A stretch of 64,000 nucleotides of DNA, taken from NCBI RefSeq assembly GCF_900129855.1, contig NZ_LT670819.1, forward strand, positions 1,302,001-1,366,000. The letters run 5' to 3'. The stretch's first letter is position 1. Each line of letters begins with the position of its first letter. This document shows positions 51,979 to 61,398 of this stretch, piece by piece. The notes beneath the pieces are model-generated. The model did not search any database, was not told the origin of the DNA, and was given only the letters and a program-made list of their open reading frames with translations. The position numbers and the translations under genes are program-made. The stretch is from Streptomyces sp. 3214.6 (GTDB lineage: Bacteria; Actinomycetota; Actinomycetes; Streptomycetales; Streptomycetaceae).

Positions 51979-53202
51979 ATGTCGGCGTTGCGGAAGAGTA
52001 CGGAGCCGTCGGTCGAGGAACGCGAGTGGCGGACGCTCGTCGAGCACAAGCTGGTGCTGGTCGTCGTGCACACCCTCACCTACGGCAAGCGGCTGGTGGA
52101 CGTCCTGTCGCTGCTGGAGGCCGACTTCAGAGTGCAGGTGGTGTTCACGGCGCCGCCGCACGTCTTCGGCGACGAGGTGCCGGGCTTCCTCAAGGGGCTG
52201 GGGGGCGCGGTGCTGCCGTGGGAGGAGGCGGTGCGGATGAGGTTCGACCTGGCTCTCGCCGCCGGGCCGCGAGGCGTGGAGAAGATCTCCGCGCCGTTGA
52301 TCACGCTGCCCCACGGGGCCGGCTATCTCAAGCGTCTGGTGTCGGTGCCGCACACGGGCGTGGCCGGACTGCGCCGCCAGGACCTCGCCCCCGGCGGACG
52401 GCTGCCCGCCGCCGTGGCGATGCCCCACCACGCCGAGCTCGCCGACCTGGAACGGCACTGCCCGGAGGCACTCCCGCTCGCCCATGTGGTCGGCGATCCC
52501 GCGCACGACCGGATCGCGGCGAGCCTGCCGCTGCGCGCCCGCTACCGCAGCGCCCTGGGGCTCTCGAACGGCGAGAAGCTCGTGGTCGTCGCCTCGACCT
52601 GGGGTGCGCGCTCGTCCTTCGGCCGGTTCGAGACGCTGCTGCCCCGGCTCATCACCGAGCTGCCCGCCGGGCGGTTCCGGTCCGTCGTCCTCGTCCACCC
52701 CAATGTGTGGTCGGGGCACGGTTCCTGGCAGGTGAGGGCCTGGCTGGCGCGCTGCGCCGAGCGGGGGGTCGCGCTCGTTCCCCCGGAGGCGGACTGGCGG
52801 GCGGTGCTGATCGCCGCGGACTGGATCATCGGCGACCACGGGTCGGTGACGCTGTACGGCACGCTCACCGACGCCCCGATCCTGCTGGCCAGCTCACCGG
52901 AGCCGGAGATCAACCCCGCCTCGCCCGCCGCCGCCCTCGCCGTGACCGCGCCCGCGCTGTCGCCCACCCATCCGCTGGTCGGCCAGCTCCGGTACACCGC
53001 CGCCGAGTACCGCCGGGAGGAGTACGCGGCGATCGCCTCGCGACTCACCTCGGAGCCCGGCCGCTTCAACCGCAACATGCGGCGACTCATGTACCGCCTG
53101 CTGGGCCTAGGCCAGCCCGCCCACGAACCGCGGACCGTGCCGCTGCCGGAGCCGCCGCCGCTGGACACCTGGGCGCGGGGCCGCCGGGGGGTGTCGGCGT
53201 GA
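51979..53202 (+). CDS. GT-B-like protein resembling CDP-glycerol glycerophosphotransferases
   Basis: A 407-residue protein. It begins with a helical leader and LVEHKLVLVVVHTLTYGKRL; the two Rossmann-like halves contain ISAPLITLPHGAGYLKRLVS and DWIIGDHGSVTLYGTLTDAP (HG-x-GS motif of teichoic-acid polymerase-like enzymes). No membrane segment is visible. Substrate unknown. It overlaps the next gene by one base, and the STAND protein lies convergent downstream. Confidence 0.6.
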   Translation: MSALRKSTEPSVEEREWRTLVEHKLVLVVVHTLTYGKRLVDVLSLLEADFRVQVVFTAPPHVFGDEVPGFLKGLGGAVLPWEEAVRMRFDLALAAGPRGVEKISAPLITLPHGAGYLKRLVSVPHTGVAGLRRQDLAPGGRLPAAVAMPHHAELADLERHCPEALPLAHVVGDPAHDRIAASLPLRARYRSALGLSNGEKLVVVASTWGARSSFGRFETLLPRLITELPAGRFRSVVLVHPNVWSGHGSWQVRAWLARCAERGVALVPPEADWRAVLIAADWIIGDHGSVTLYGTLTDAPILLASSPEPEINPASPAAALAVTAPALSPTHPLVGQLRYTAAEYRREEYAAIASRLTSEPGRFNRNMRRLMYRLLGLGQPAHEPRTVPLPEPPPLDTWARGRRGVSA

Positions 53203-53726
53203 TGCGCTTCGTGTCCGTCCGGGTGTGCGCGCCGCCGCCCTGTCCGCGGGGGCCGCGCCGGGGCACGGCGCCGCACCTGGCGCTGCGCATACGGTCGGCC
53301 GGGAGAAGTTACGACGTGCTGGCCCGGGTCGGCTGCACCGAGCCCGGCCCCGACCGGCCCATGGCCGGCGTGGACGAGCACATCGCCGGCGTGGACGAGC
53401 ACGTCGCCGTGGGCGTCGGTCCGGGCCCCGAAGCCCGGTGGCCGGCGTGTGCCGATGTGCTGCACGAACGGTGCCCGCGCCCGTTCGCCGAGGCGGCACG
53501 CCGGCTGGGCGCGATCACCGCCGCCCATCCGGGCTGCCGGCTGGCCGCCGCGCCGCTGACCGGGGGCGGCTGGGCGGTCACCGAGGCCACGAGCCGGAGG
53601 GTCGTCCGGCTGGCGTCCCAAGTGCCGCCGGATCGCGCCCTGTTGGCGTCCTGTCTGCATGCCTGGCTGGTGGCGGGCCACACGCTGGCGGACATCGAGG
53701 ACATCCGCGTGCTGTACGACGCCTGA
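53202..53726 (+). CDS. Hypothetical protein coupled to the GT-B-like gene
   Basis: A 174-residue protein whose ATG overlaps the previous stop (TGATG). It has many Cys and Pro (VCAPPPCPRGP), a short in-frame tandem repeat (MAGVDEHIAGVDEHVAVGVG) from a duplicated GGCGTGGACGAGCAC, and a closing region LASCLHAWLVAGHTLADIED. It has no known domain. Translational coupling implies a shared function with the GT-B-like protein. Confidence 0.55.
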   Translation: MRFVSVRVCAPPPCPRGPRRGTAPHLALRIRSAGRSYDVLARVGCTEPGPDRPMAGVDEHIAGVDEHVAVGVGPGPEARWPACADVLHERCPRPFAEAARRLGAITAAHPGCRLAAAPLTGGGWAVTEATSRRVVRLASQVPPDRALLASCLHAWLVAGHTLADIEDIRVLYDA

Positions 53727-53863
53727 GCACGAGTGCGCGGGCGTGCACGCCGAGGGCGTGATGCGAAAGCGGCGTCGTTCGGGCCCGGAGGGCGGGGCTC
53801 GTGGCAGCTCCTGCGGTGCACCGCGAGGCGGCGCGAGCCGGATTGGACTTTACAGAACACGCC

Positions 53864-55987
53864 CTACGGCCGCCCCAGTCGGCGGGCGTCGGCCGGGCTG
53901 GTGGTCTCGTACAGGGCGAAGGCGCGGGCGTGGAACTCGTCCGCGGCCGCCTCCTCGCCCTGTTCGCGTGCGGTGTCGCCGAGCATCTCCAGGGTGCGGG
54001 CCTGCCAGTGGACGGCGCCGGAGGCGGTGAACACGGCGAGGGCCTCCTCCATCTGCGCGGTGCCCGTGGCGTGGTGGCCGGTGAGGGCGCGGGCCCGGCC
54101 GAGGAAGACGAGGGCCCGGGCCGCGTCGTGCGGGTCGGCCACGGCCAGCAGCCCGGTGCGGGCCTCGGTGAAGCAGGTGACGGCCCGGTCGGGGTCGTGC
54201 TCGGCGAGCGCGACCTCCCCGAGCATGATCCGGGCGAGGGCCACCCCGCGCGGATAACCGCACTCCTCCCACATCCGCGCCGCCCGGTTCAGGTGCGACA
54301 CCGCCTCGGCGAACCGTCCCGCTTCGAAGTGGCAGCCGCCGAGGCCGAGCAGCGCCTGTCCCTCGTCGCGCGCGTCCCCGGCGTCGCGCGCCGCGTACAG
54401 GGACTGCGTGTACCACTCGGTGGCGTCGTCGATCCGGCGTGCCGCACTCAGGCCGATGGCCCCGGAGTTGAGCATCTGCCGTTCCGCCTCCCGGTGTCCG
54501 TCGCTGCGGGCGGCCGCGAGGCCGATGCGATGGGCCTCGATCCACAGGTCGTAGTGGCGCCGTCGAAGGAACAACGGCCACATCGCGTCGACCAGTTGCC
54601 AGGCGGTGGCGTGCCAGCCGCGCTCGGCGGCCAGGCGGAGGATCGCCATGAGGTGGCCGCGTCGGTCGTGCAGCCAGGCGAGGGCGCCGGGTTCGCCGGT
54701 GAAGGGTGTGGGCAGCGCGGACGGGTGGGCGTAGGTCCGGGGCAGGGTGAACTGGATGGGCGTGATGGCGCGTTGGGCCTCGGTCGCGGTCAACAGGTAC
54801 CAGTCGGCGACCTGCCGCAGGACGCGTTCCCGGTGGGCCTCGGTGTCGGTGGTCGTCGCACGGTGGTGGGCGTGGACCCGGACGAGGTCGTGGAAACGGA
54901 AGGTGTCCGGGCCGATGTCCTCCAGCACGCCGGCCTCGACGAGCTCGTCCAGTCGGCGTTCCGCCCACTGCAGTGACTGCCCGCAGGCCGCGGCGGCCGT
55001 CCGGGAGTCGAAGTCGGGCAGCGGCAGCAGACCGAGGGCCCGGTACATCCGGGCGGCCTCGGGGCCCAGCACCGCGTACGACGCGTCCAGGGCCTTGCGC
55101 ACGGTGGCCTCCCCTTCGACTTCCAGCGCGGCCAGGCGGCCGACGTCCGGTCTGAGAGCGTCCGCGAGTGCGGCGACGGGCTGTCCGGGGCGGGCGGCGA
55201 GCCGGGCGGCGGCGAGGCACACCGCGAGGGGCAGGCCCGCGCACAGGTTCACGACCTGGCGGACCGCGGGCAGTTCACCGCAGACCCGGCGCTCGCCGAC
55301 GCCGCGGATGAACAGTTCCACCCCGGCGGCGGGGCCGAGGGCCTGCAACCGGTGGAAGTCGGCCCCGTCCAGGCGCAGTCCGGTCAGTCGGTGCCGGCTG
55401 GTCACGACGACCAGGCCGCCGGGACCGCCCGGTAACAACGGCCGGATCTGGGCCGCGGTGAAGGCGTTGTCCAGCATGACGGCGATCCTCAGGTCGGCGG
55501 TGACGGACCGCCACAGGGAGGCCTGCTCCGCCAGGTCGACCGGCACCGCCCAGGCGCCGAGCGCCCGCAGGAACCGGCCGAGGATCTCACCGGGGCCCGC
55601 CGGTCCGTCCGCCGCGTGGCCGCGCAGGTCGGCGTACAACTGGCCGTCGGGAAAGGCGGATTCATGCCCGCGCAGCCATCGGGAGACCAGCGTGGTCTTG
55701 CCGATCCCGGCCGGGCCGTTGACCACGATCAGCGGCTGCCGGGAAGCGGTGTCCGCTCGCCGTGTGAGCAGCCGGTCCAGGGCGGCCAGTTCCTCCCGTC
55801 GGTCGGTGAAGTGCGCGGGCACCGGGAGAAGTTGACGGGGTGTCGGCGGCGGTTGCGGCGGGGCGGTCTGCACCTGGATGCCGCCGTGGACGTCGCGGGC
55901 CTGGACGGTGGGTCCGTAGAACCGGGCCGATCCGCCGATGGTGTTGCTGCTCCCTCTCTCCGGGCCGTCCTCGCGTGCCGCGCTCAT
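53864..55987 (-). CDS. STAND NTPase (NB-ARC) with TPR repeats
   Basis: A 707-residue protein. The N-terminus NTIGGSARFYGPTVQARDVH, then GGIQV, is a short conserved tag often seen before STAND ATPases in Streptomyces. Walker A is VVNGPAGIGKTTLVSRWLRG, with RIAVMLDNAFTAAQIRPLLP (Walker B region) and LVVVTSRHRLTGL (sensor). The second half is TPR-like. It has no DNA-binding domain, so it senses or scaffolds rather than regulating directly. The ATG at 55987 has GGAGGGG upstream. It is divergent from the SARP regulator and similar in its NB-ARC, so the two may be paralogues. Confidence 0.85.
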   Translation of the reverse strand: MSAAREDGPERGSSNTIGGSARFYGPTVQARDVHGGIQVQTAPPQPPPTPRQLLPVPAHFTDRREELAALDRLLTRRADTASRQPLIVVNGPAGIGKTTLVSRWLRGHESAFPDGQLYADLRGHAADGPAGPGEILGRFLRALGAWAVPVDLAEQASLWRSVTADLRIAVMLDNAFTAAQIRPLLPGGPGGLVVVTSRHRLTGLRLDGADFHRLQALGPAAGVELFIRGVGERRVCGELPAVRQVVNLCAGLPLAVCLAAARLAARPGQPVAALADALRPDVGRLAALEVEGEATVRKALDASYAVLGPEAARMYRALGLLPLPDFDSRTAAAACGQSLQWAERRLDELVEAGVLEDIGPDTFRFHDLVRVHAHHRATTTDTEAHRERVLRQVADWYLLTATEAQRAITPIQFTLPRTYAHPSALPTPFTGEPGALAWLHDRRGHLMAILRLAAERGWHATAWQLVDAMWPLFLRRRHYDLWIEAHRIGLAAARSDGHREAERQMLNSGAIGLSAARRIDDATEWYTQSLYAARDAGDARDEGQALLGLGGCHFEAGRFAEAVSHLNRAARMWEECGYPRGVALARIMLGEVALAEHDPDRAVTCFTEARTGLLAVADPHDAARALVFLGRARALTGHHATGTAQMEEALAVFTASGAVHWQARTLEMLGDTAREQGEEAAADEFHARAFALYETTSPADARRLGRP

Positions 55988-56220
55988 ACCGCTCGTCCCC
56001 CTCCGACCGGTTGCCCGCTCCATCGATCAAGGTGGTCCTACCCGCGCGGCGTCCCCGACGATGCGGGCGGGGGAGGCCGGGCGCATGACAAGGAAACGAA
56101 TCGGCCAGCCCGCGGCGGCGCCTTGGAACCCCCTGCACTCCCTGTCATGCTCATCGCTCCATGGCATGCACATTCCCCACTGCCAGTTCGTCGAAATGGC
56201 CGGACCAGCGGGAGGCGCTG

Positions 56221-59200
56221 GTGGAATTCCAGGTACTGGGCCCGGTGGGCATCCGGGTGGACGGTCGGCGCGTGGAGCTCGGTTCGGACAAGGAAAGGAC
56301 CTTGTTGGGCCTGCTGGCACTGGACGTGGGCCGGCCGGTCGCGCTGGACATGCTTCTGGACCGGCTCTGGGACGGCGAACCGCCTCCGCACGCCCGCGCG
56401 AACGCCCACAGCTATGTGTCGCGGCTGCGCGGACGGCTGCGGTTGGTGGACCCCTCGTCCACGAGCGCGCCCCGGATCGTCAGCCGCGCCCACACCTACA
56501 CACTGGAGGCCGACCGCGAATCCGTCGACTGGCACCGGTTCCAGCAACTCGTGGCGCGGGCGGGGGCCGACGCGGCGAACGGTGACGACGAGCAGGCCGC
56601 CGACCTCCTCGACCGGGCCGAAGCCCTCTGGCGTGGCGAGGCCCTGGCAGGGCTGCCCGGGCTGTGGGCCGAGACCATGCGCCGGACCCTGGCTGAACGA
56701 CGGCTGAGCGCCGCCGTCTCCCGGATCGCCGCCGCCCTCCGGCTGGGCCGGTTCGCGCAGGTGAGCGCCGACCTGTCCGGCCTCGTCGACCGGTATCCGG
56801 GCGACGAGACGTTGGCGGGTCAGCTGATGCTCGCCTACTACGGCAGCGAACGGTACACCGACGCGCTACGGGTGCACCAGGAGACCCGTCAGCTGCTGAT
56901 GACGCAGTACGGCTCCCGACCGGGCGCCGAGTTGAACCGCATCCACCGCGGGATCCTCGATCGCGTTCCCGCCGCCGACCTCGTCCGCGGCCGGACGACC
57001 GCGCCCCGCCCGACCGCGCCTGCGCCGCCGTCCCGTCCCCGGCCGTCGAGGAACCTGCCGCATCAGCCGCCGCTGGTCGGCCGGCACGCCGAACTGCGGG
57101 CCCTGAGCGCCGCGGTCGACGCCGCGGCGGAGGACAGCTGGGTGATCAGCCTGGAGTCCGTCAGCACCGTCAGCGGCATGGCGGGGGTCGGCAAGACCGC
57201 CGTGGCGGTGCACGGCGCGCACCGGCTCGCCGAGCGGTTCCCCGACGCCCAGCTGTATCTGGACCTGCGGGGGCACTCCCCCGTGGGCGAACCGCTCGGT
57301 CCCGGAGCGGCCCTGGCCACACTGCTGCGCCTGCTCGGGACACCCGCGGAGACCATCCCCGTCGAGGTGGAGGACCGTACGGCACTGTGGCAGAGCATGC
57401 TGGCCGAGCGGCGGGCCGTGATCGTCCTGGACGACGCGGTGAGCGCCGAGCAGATCCGCCCGCTGCTGCCGGGCGGCTCGGCCTCCCTGACCATCGTCAC
57501 CAGCCGACGCCACCTGACCGGCCTGCCGGGCGCCCGGCACATCCCGCTCGACGTGCTGCCGACCGACGACGCCATCGCCCTGTTCCGCGCGTTCGCCGGG
57601 AAGGAACGGGCCCTGGACATCCAGGACACCGCCCGGATCGTTCGATTATGCGGCCATCTCCCGCTCGCGATCGAGCTGGTCGCGAGCCGTTTCCGCGCCC
57701 ATCCGGCCTGGACCCTGACCACGCTCGCCGATCGGCTGACCCGCGCCGAGGGCAGACTGGGCGAGATCCGGGACGCCGATCAGGACATGGCCCGCGCCCT
57801 CGACCTGACGTACCGGACCCTCACCCCTGAGCAGCGCACCGCGTTCCGCCGTCTCGGCCTGCATCCCGGCCCGGACCTCACGGTCGATGCGGCAGCCGCC
57901 GCACTCGGACTGCATCCGGCCGTCGCGGAACGGATGTTGGAGGCGCTGTTGGCCCGGCATCTGCTGCGCGAGCCGACCCCGGACCGCTACCGGTTCCACG
58001 ACCTGCTGCGCGAGTACGGCCACTCCAGGTCCCTCACCGACGACACCGACCAGGAACGGGCCGACGTCGTCCGGCGCCTCATGGACTTCTACGCCGGCGC
58101 CGCCGACCGCGCCGACCGCCTCGCGTACCCCCGCCGCACCAGGCCCGCCCCACCGCCCGACCAGGCCCCCGCCGCGCCGCCCCGCCGGGCGGCCGGCGAG
58201 ACCTACGCCGAGACCGACGCCGAGGCGGCCCGGTCGTGGCTGGCCGCCGAGCGCGCGAACCTGCTGGCCACGGAGCGCCACGCCCGCGATCGCGGGCAGG
58301 CCGGGGCCGCCGCCCGACTCGCCTACGCCATGGCCGGTTTCCTCAACGAGGAGTGCCACTGGCACGACGCCCGCACCGTCCTCGAACCCGCCGTCGCCCA
58401 CTGGACCCGCACCGGCGAGCAGGCCGCGCTGTGCCGTGCCCTGCTCCATCTCAGCGCCGTCCACGCCCACACCGCCCGCTACCCGGAGGCCGCCGAGAGC
58501 GGCAATCGAGCCCTGAGCATCGCCCGTGCGACCGGCGACCGGGAGGCGGAGGCCGAGGTGCTGCGCGCGCTCGGCACCCTGAACTGGCATCTCGGCGACC
58601 ACCGGGCAGCGCTCGTCCTCTTCCAGAAGGCCTTCGCCCTCATCGCGCGATCCGGAGACGCCCTGGACCGCGCGCGTCTGCACAACAACATGGCGGTCAC
58701 TCTGCTGTTTCTCGGGGAACACGACCGCGCGCTCGAACATTTCGAGAAATCGCTGAGCGGATTCACCGAGGCGCGCGATCACGCGGCCCTGGGCAAGACG
58801 CTCAACAATATCGGCGACCTGTACATGCGCCGCGGAGACCTGGAATCGGCCCGCCGCTCTTTCGAGGAATCGCTGACTTTCCTCGACCGCGCCGGAAACC
58901 GCCATGACCGGGCCACGGTACGCGGCAGCCTCGCCGACGCCCTCACGGAATCGGGCGACACCGCCGCGGCACTCCCTCTCTACGAGGAGACGCTCGCGGA
59001 ATTCCGTGTCCTCGGCGACCGAAAGAGTCAGGCCGACACTCTGATCGGCCTGGGCGAGGCACACCGGAAGGCGGCTGACGCCGAGAAGGCCCTGCGGAAT
59101 TTCCTCGAAGCCCTCGGCATCGCACGCGTGATCGGCGCGGCCCATCAGGAGATACAGGCACTGCGGCGCATCGGACAGGCTCATGTGGACGCCGGCCGGC

Positions 59201-59391
59201 TCGACGCGGCGCGAGAACAACTGGAGTTCGCTGTTTCTCTGGCCGAACGCACGCATGACGTCGACGAGAAAGCCCGGGCGGAAAGCGCGTTGACGGAGGT
59301 GCGGCTGGCGGTAGGCGGCACTCCCACCGGGCATGCCTTACTGCGGCGAACAGTCGACTTACCCGGCGGTAATTCAATGCGCAACCAGTGA
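56221..59391 (+). CDS. SARP-family regulator with NB-ARC and TPR domains (AfsR-like)
   Basis: A 1,056-residue regulator. The N-terminal OmpR-like winged helix is VEFQVLGPVGIRVDGRRVEL, and LALDVGRPVALDMLLDRLWD; the BTAD domain follows (RFQQLVARAGADAANGDDEQ). An NB-ARC ATPase has VSGMAGVGKTAVAVHGAHRL. The C-terminal 450 residues are TPRs (RALEHFEKSLSGFTEARDHA). AfsR-type proteins activate secondary metabolism after ATP/ligand control. The GTG at 56221 follows GGGAGG; an ATG at 56161 is an alternative. The last 700 bases are noticeably richer in A/T codons. A peptide gene follows 84 bases later. Confidence 0.88.
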   Translation: MEFQVLGPVGIRVDGRRVELGSDKERTLLGLLALDVGRPVALDMLLDRLWDGEPPPHARANAHSYVSRLRGRLRLVDPSSTSAPRIVSRAHTYTLEADRESVDWHRFQQLVARAGADAANGDDEQAADLLDRAEALWRGEALAGLPGLWAETMRRTLAERRLSAAVSRIAAALRLGRFAQVSADLSGLVDRYPGDETLAGQLMLAYYGSERYTDALRVHQETRQLLMTQYGSRPGAELNRIHRGILDRVPAADLVRGRTTAPRPTAPAPPSRPRPSRNLPHQPPLVGRHAELRALSAAVDAAAEDSWVISLESVSTVSGMAGVGKTAVAVHGAHRLAERFPDAQLYLDLRGHSPVGEPLGPGAALATLLRLLGTPAETIPVEVEDRTALWQSMLAERRAVIVLDDAVSAEQIRPLLPGGSASLTIVTSRRHLTGLPGARHIPLDVLPTDDAIALFRAFAGKERALDIQDTARIVRLCGHLPLAIELVASRFRAHPAWTLTTLADRLTRAEGRLGEIRDADQDMARALDLTYRTLTPEQRTAFRRLGLHPGPDLTVDAAAAALGLHPAVAERMLEALLARHLLREPTPDRYRFHDLLREYGHSRSLTDDTDQERADVVRRLMDFYAGAADRADRLAYPRRTRPAPPPDQAPAAPPRRAAGETYAETDAEAARSWLAAERANLLATERHARDRGQAGAAARLAYAMAGFLNEECHWHDARTVLEPAVAHWTRTGEQAALCRALLHLSAVHAHTARYPEAAESGNRALSIARATGDREAEAEVLRALGTLNWHLGDHRAALVLFQKAFALIARSGDALDRARLHNNMAVTLLFLGEHDRALEHFEKSLSGFTEARDHAALGKTLNNIGDLYMRRGDLESARRSFEESLTFLDRAGNRHDRATVRGSLADALTESGDTAAALPLYEETLAEFRVLGDRKSQADTLIGLGEAHRKAADAEKALRNFLEALGIARVIGAAHQEIQALRRIGQAHVDAGRLDAAREQLEFAVSLAERTHDVDEKARAESALTEVRLAVGGTPTGHALLRRTVDLPGGNSMRNQ

Positions 59392-59475
59392 CTATTGTTC
59401 GATTAGATCCATAAGCCGACGATCATGTACGGTCAGCCTCCGAAAGCATCCGGGCACAAAGGAGGGACCGTTTAC

Positions 59476-59625
59476 GTGAGCACAATGCGTCGACTGACCG
59501 TAGGGGCCGGCCTGGCCGTCACCCTCGGCATTCTTGGCGTGAATACGTCAAGCGCCTCCGCGGCCGAAATCTCCTCGACCGCGACGGTCAGCACGAACAG
59601 GTGCATCATGATGTCGACCCTCTGA
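59476..59625 (+). CDS. 49-aa secreted peptide precursor
   Basis: A GTG with the strong AAAGGAGG site 9 bases upstream starts VSTMRRLTVGAGLAVTLGIL, a textbook Sec signal with two Arg and a hydrophobic core, and ASA-A cleavage context. The predicted mature peptide is AEISSTATVSTNRCIMMSTL, 20 residues with a single Cys. It matches no toxin, lantibiotic or FxSxx family I know. It is directly downstream of the SARP-TPR regulator and ends before a strong terminator, so it is probably co-transcribed or SARP-activated. A peptide signal is one possible role. Confidence 0.6.
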   Translation: MSTMRRLTVGAGLAVTLGILGVNTSSASAAEISSTATVSTNRCIMMSTL

Positions 59626-59685
59626 GGGTCGGTCGGCGCACCGGGGGTGGCAGCACACGCCGCCACCCCGCCCGCGGGGGAGATG

Positions 59686-59723
59686 ACCAGAGGCCGTATC
59701 GGTGTACCGATACGGCCTCTGGT
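59686..59723. terminator. Perfect 18-bp terminator hairpin
   Basis: ACCAGAGGCCGTATCGGT and its exact reverse complement are separated by only 2 bases. It lies between the peptide gene (plus strand) and tRNA-Pro (minus strand) and can serve both as terminator. Confidence 0.85.
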
Positions 59724-59738
59724 CTGGTGCTCTGCCCG

Positions 59739-59812
<74 letters not shown>

Positions 59813-59856
59813 AGGCGTTTCCGCGGTGGTGAGCTGCGAGAACGCGTAGGTGAACC

Positions 59857-61284
59857 TTACCGTACGGGGGTGGGTGCGGCGGTCGGCGCCGGGGTGACAG
59901 GGGTCGACGGGCGGGCGGGGCGCCTGGCGGGGACCAACAGGGCGGCGAGGGCCGCGCACAGGCAGAGCAGCGTCAGCAGGATGAAGCCGTGGGTGTAGCC
60001 GGATTCGTAGGGCAGACCCGAGGGCTGGAGGCGGCCGGTGACCAGCACGCTGGTGACGGCGGCACCGATGGAGCCGCCGATGGTACGGATGTTGGCGTTC
60101 ATGCCGGTGGCGGCGCCGGTCTGCGCGGGAGGCACGCTGCCGACGATCAGGTTGGCCATCGAGGCGAAGGCGAGCCCGATGCCGAGTCCGAACACGCCTG
60201 CCACGAGGGCGACTTGCCACTGCTCGTCGTGCCAGAGAGTAAGGAAGCCCAGGGCGAGCCCGCCGAGTGCGGCACCGGTCGTGAGCAACGCCTTCGCGCC
60301 CACGCGGGGTTCGAGGCGACCGCTGAGCACACCGGAGACGAACATCGCGACGAGCATCGGCAGCATCAGCAATCCGGAAGCGGTGACGCTCGCTCCGAAG
60401 CCGTAGCCGGCCGTGCTCGGGGTCTGGACGAAGCCGGGCAGGAAGGACCAGATCGCGTACATGCCCGCACCGAACAGCAGGGCGGCGAGGTTGGTGGTCC
60501 ACACGGCCGGCAGCCGCATGATGCGCAGGTCGATCAGCGGGGACCGGGAACGGGCCTCGACCGTCAGCCACAGCGCGAACAGGGCCACGGCCAAGGTGAA
60601 CAGGCCGATCACACGCGCCGATCCCCAACCCCAGCCGCCCGCCTGGCTCAGCGGCAGCAGCAGGGTGACCAGCCAGCCCGACAGAAGCACCGCTCCGAGC
60701 CAACTGACGCTGCCCTCGGCCCTGTTGGACGACTCGGGGACGTAGCGCAGGGCGATCAGGGCAGCGGCGGCGACGATGCCGACAGGGATCCAGAACAGCC
60801 AGCGGAAGTCGAGCGCGGAGACGATCGGTCCGGCCGCGACCATGCCGACACCGCCGCCCGCGGCGATCACGGCGGACAGGTTGCTGATGCTGCCGGCCAC
60901 CTGGGACGGGGCGAACTCGTCCCGGATGATGCCGAACGACAGCGGGAACAGGGCGCCGCCGACGCCCTGGATCACGCGGGCGACGATCAGGACGCCGATG
61001 TTCGGCGCGAGCGCGGCGAGCAGACAGCCCACCAGAACGGCGACGAGGACCGCGACGAGGGTGCGCTTCCTGCCGATCAGGTCGCCGACACGGCCGAGGA
61101 TCGGCGTGAAGACGGACGCGGACAGCAGATACGCGGTCATCACCCAGGTCCCGGTGGACTGCGAGGTGTGCAGGGCGTGCTGGACGGTCGGCAGGGCCGG
61201 CGCTATCAGCGACTGGAGCATGGAGAACACGCCCGCACCGGTCGCGAGGACCGCGAAGGTGAGGCGGGTGGACGTGCGGGGCAT
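59857..61284 (-). CDS. MFS transporter, DHA2-like (14-helix) multidrug exporter
   Basis: A 475-residue membrane protein with about 13-14 hydrophobic helices. Motif A between helices 2 and 3 is ILGRVGDLIGRKRTLVAVLV, and motif C is in SAVIAAGGGVGMVAAGPIVS. Such proteins export cationic or lipophilic drugs by proton antiport. The ATG at 61284 is preferred over the upstream frame. It is divergent from the TetR gene, with two palindromes between, so it is probably substrate-induced. Confidence 0.9.
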   Translation of the reverse strand: MPRTSTRLTFAVLATGAGVFSMLQSLIAPALPTVQHALHTSQSTGTWVMTAYLLSASVFTPILGRVGDLIGRKRTLVAVLVAVLVGCLLAALAPNIGVLIVARVIQGVGGALFPLSFGIIRDEFAPSQVAGSISNLSAVIAAGGGVGMVAAGPIVSALDFRWLFWIPVGIVAAAALIALRYVPESSNRAEGSVSWLGAVLLSGWLVTLLLPLSQAGGWGWGSARVIGLFTLAVALFALWLTVEARSRSPLIDLRIMRLPAVWTTNLAALLFGAGMYAIWSFLPGFVQTPSTAGYGFGASVTASGLLMLPMLVAMFVSGVLSGRLEPRVGAKALLTTGAALGGLALGFLTLWHDEQWQVALVAGVFGLGIGLAFASMANLIVGSVPPAQTGAATGMNANIRTIGGSIGAAVTSVLVTGRLQPSGLPYESGYTHGFILLTLLCLCAALAALLVPARRPARPSTPVTPAPTAAPTPVR

Positions 61285-61330
61285 GGAAGAGCCTCTCGGA
61301 AAGAGGGGAAGACGGCCTCGGACTGTTAAA

Positions 61331-61369
61331 GTGGAGGCACTCCTCCACTGTAGCGGAGGCAACCCTCCG
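61331..61369. promoter_or_regulatory. Paired TetR operators between MFS and TetR genes
   Basis: Two dyads of related sequence: GTGGAGG-cact-CCTCCAC (61331-61348) and CGGAGG-caac-CCTCCG (61354-61369). Their centres are 22 bp apart, two helical turns, so two TetR dimers could bind the same DNA face. They cover the likely promoters of both divergent genes. Confidence 0.75.
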
Positions 61370-61398
61370 GTTCAACCGAGTCCGCCCAGGAGGCAGCA

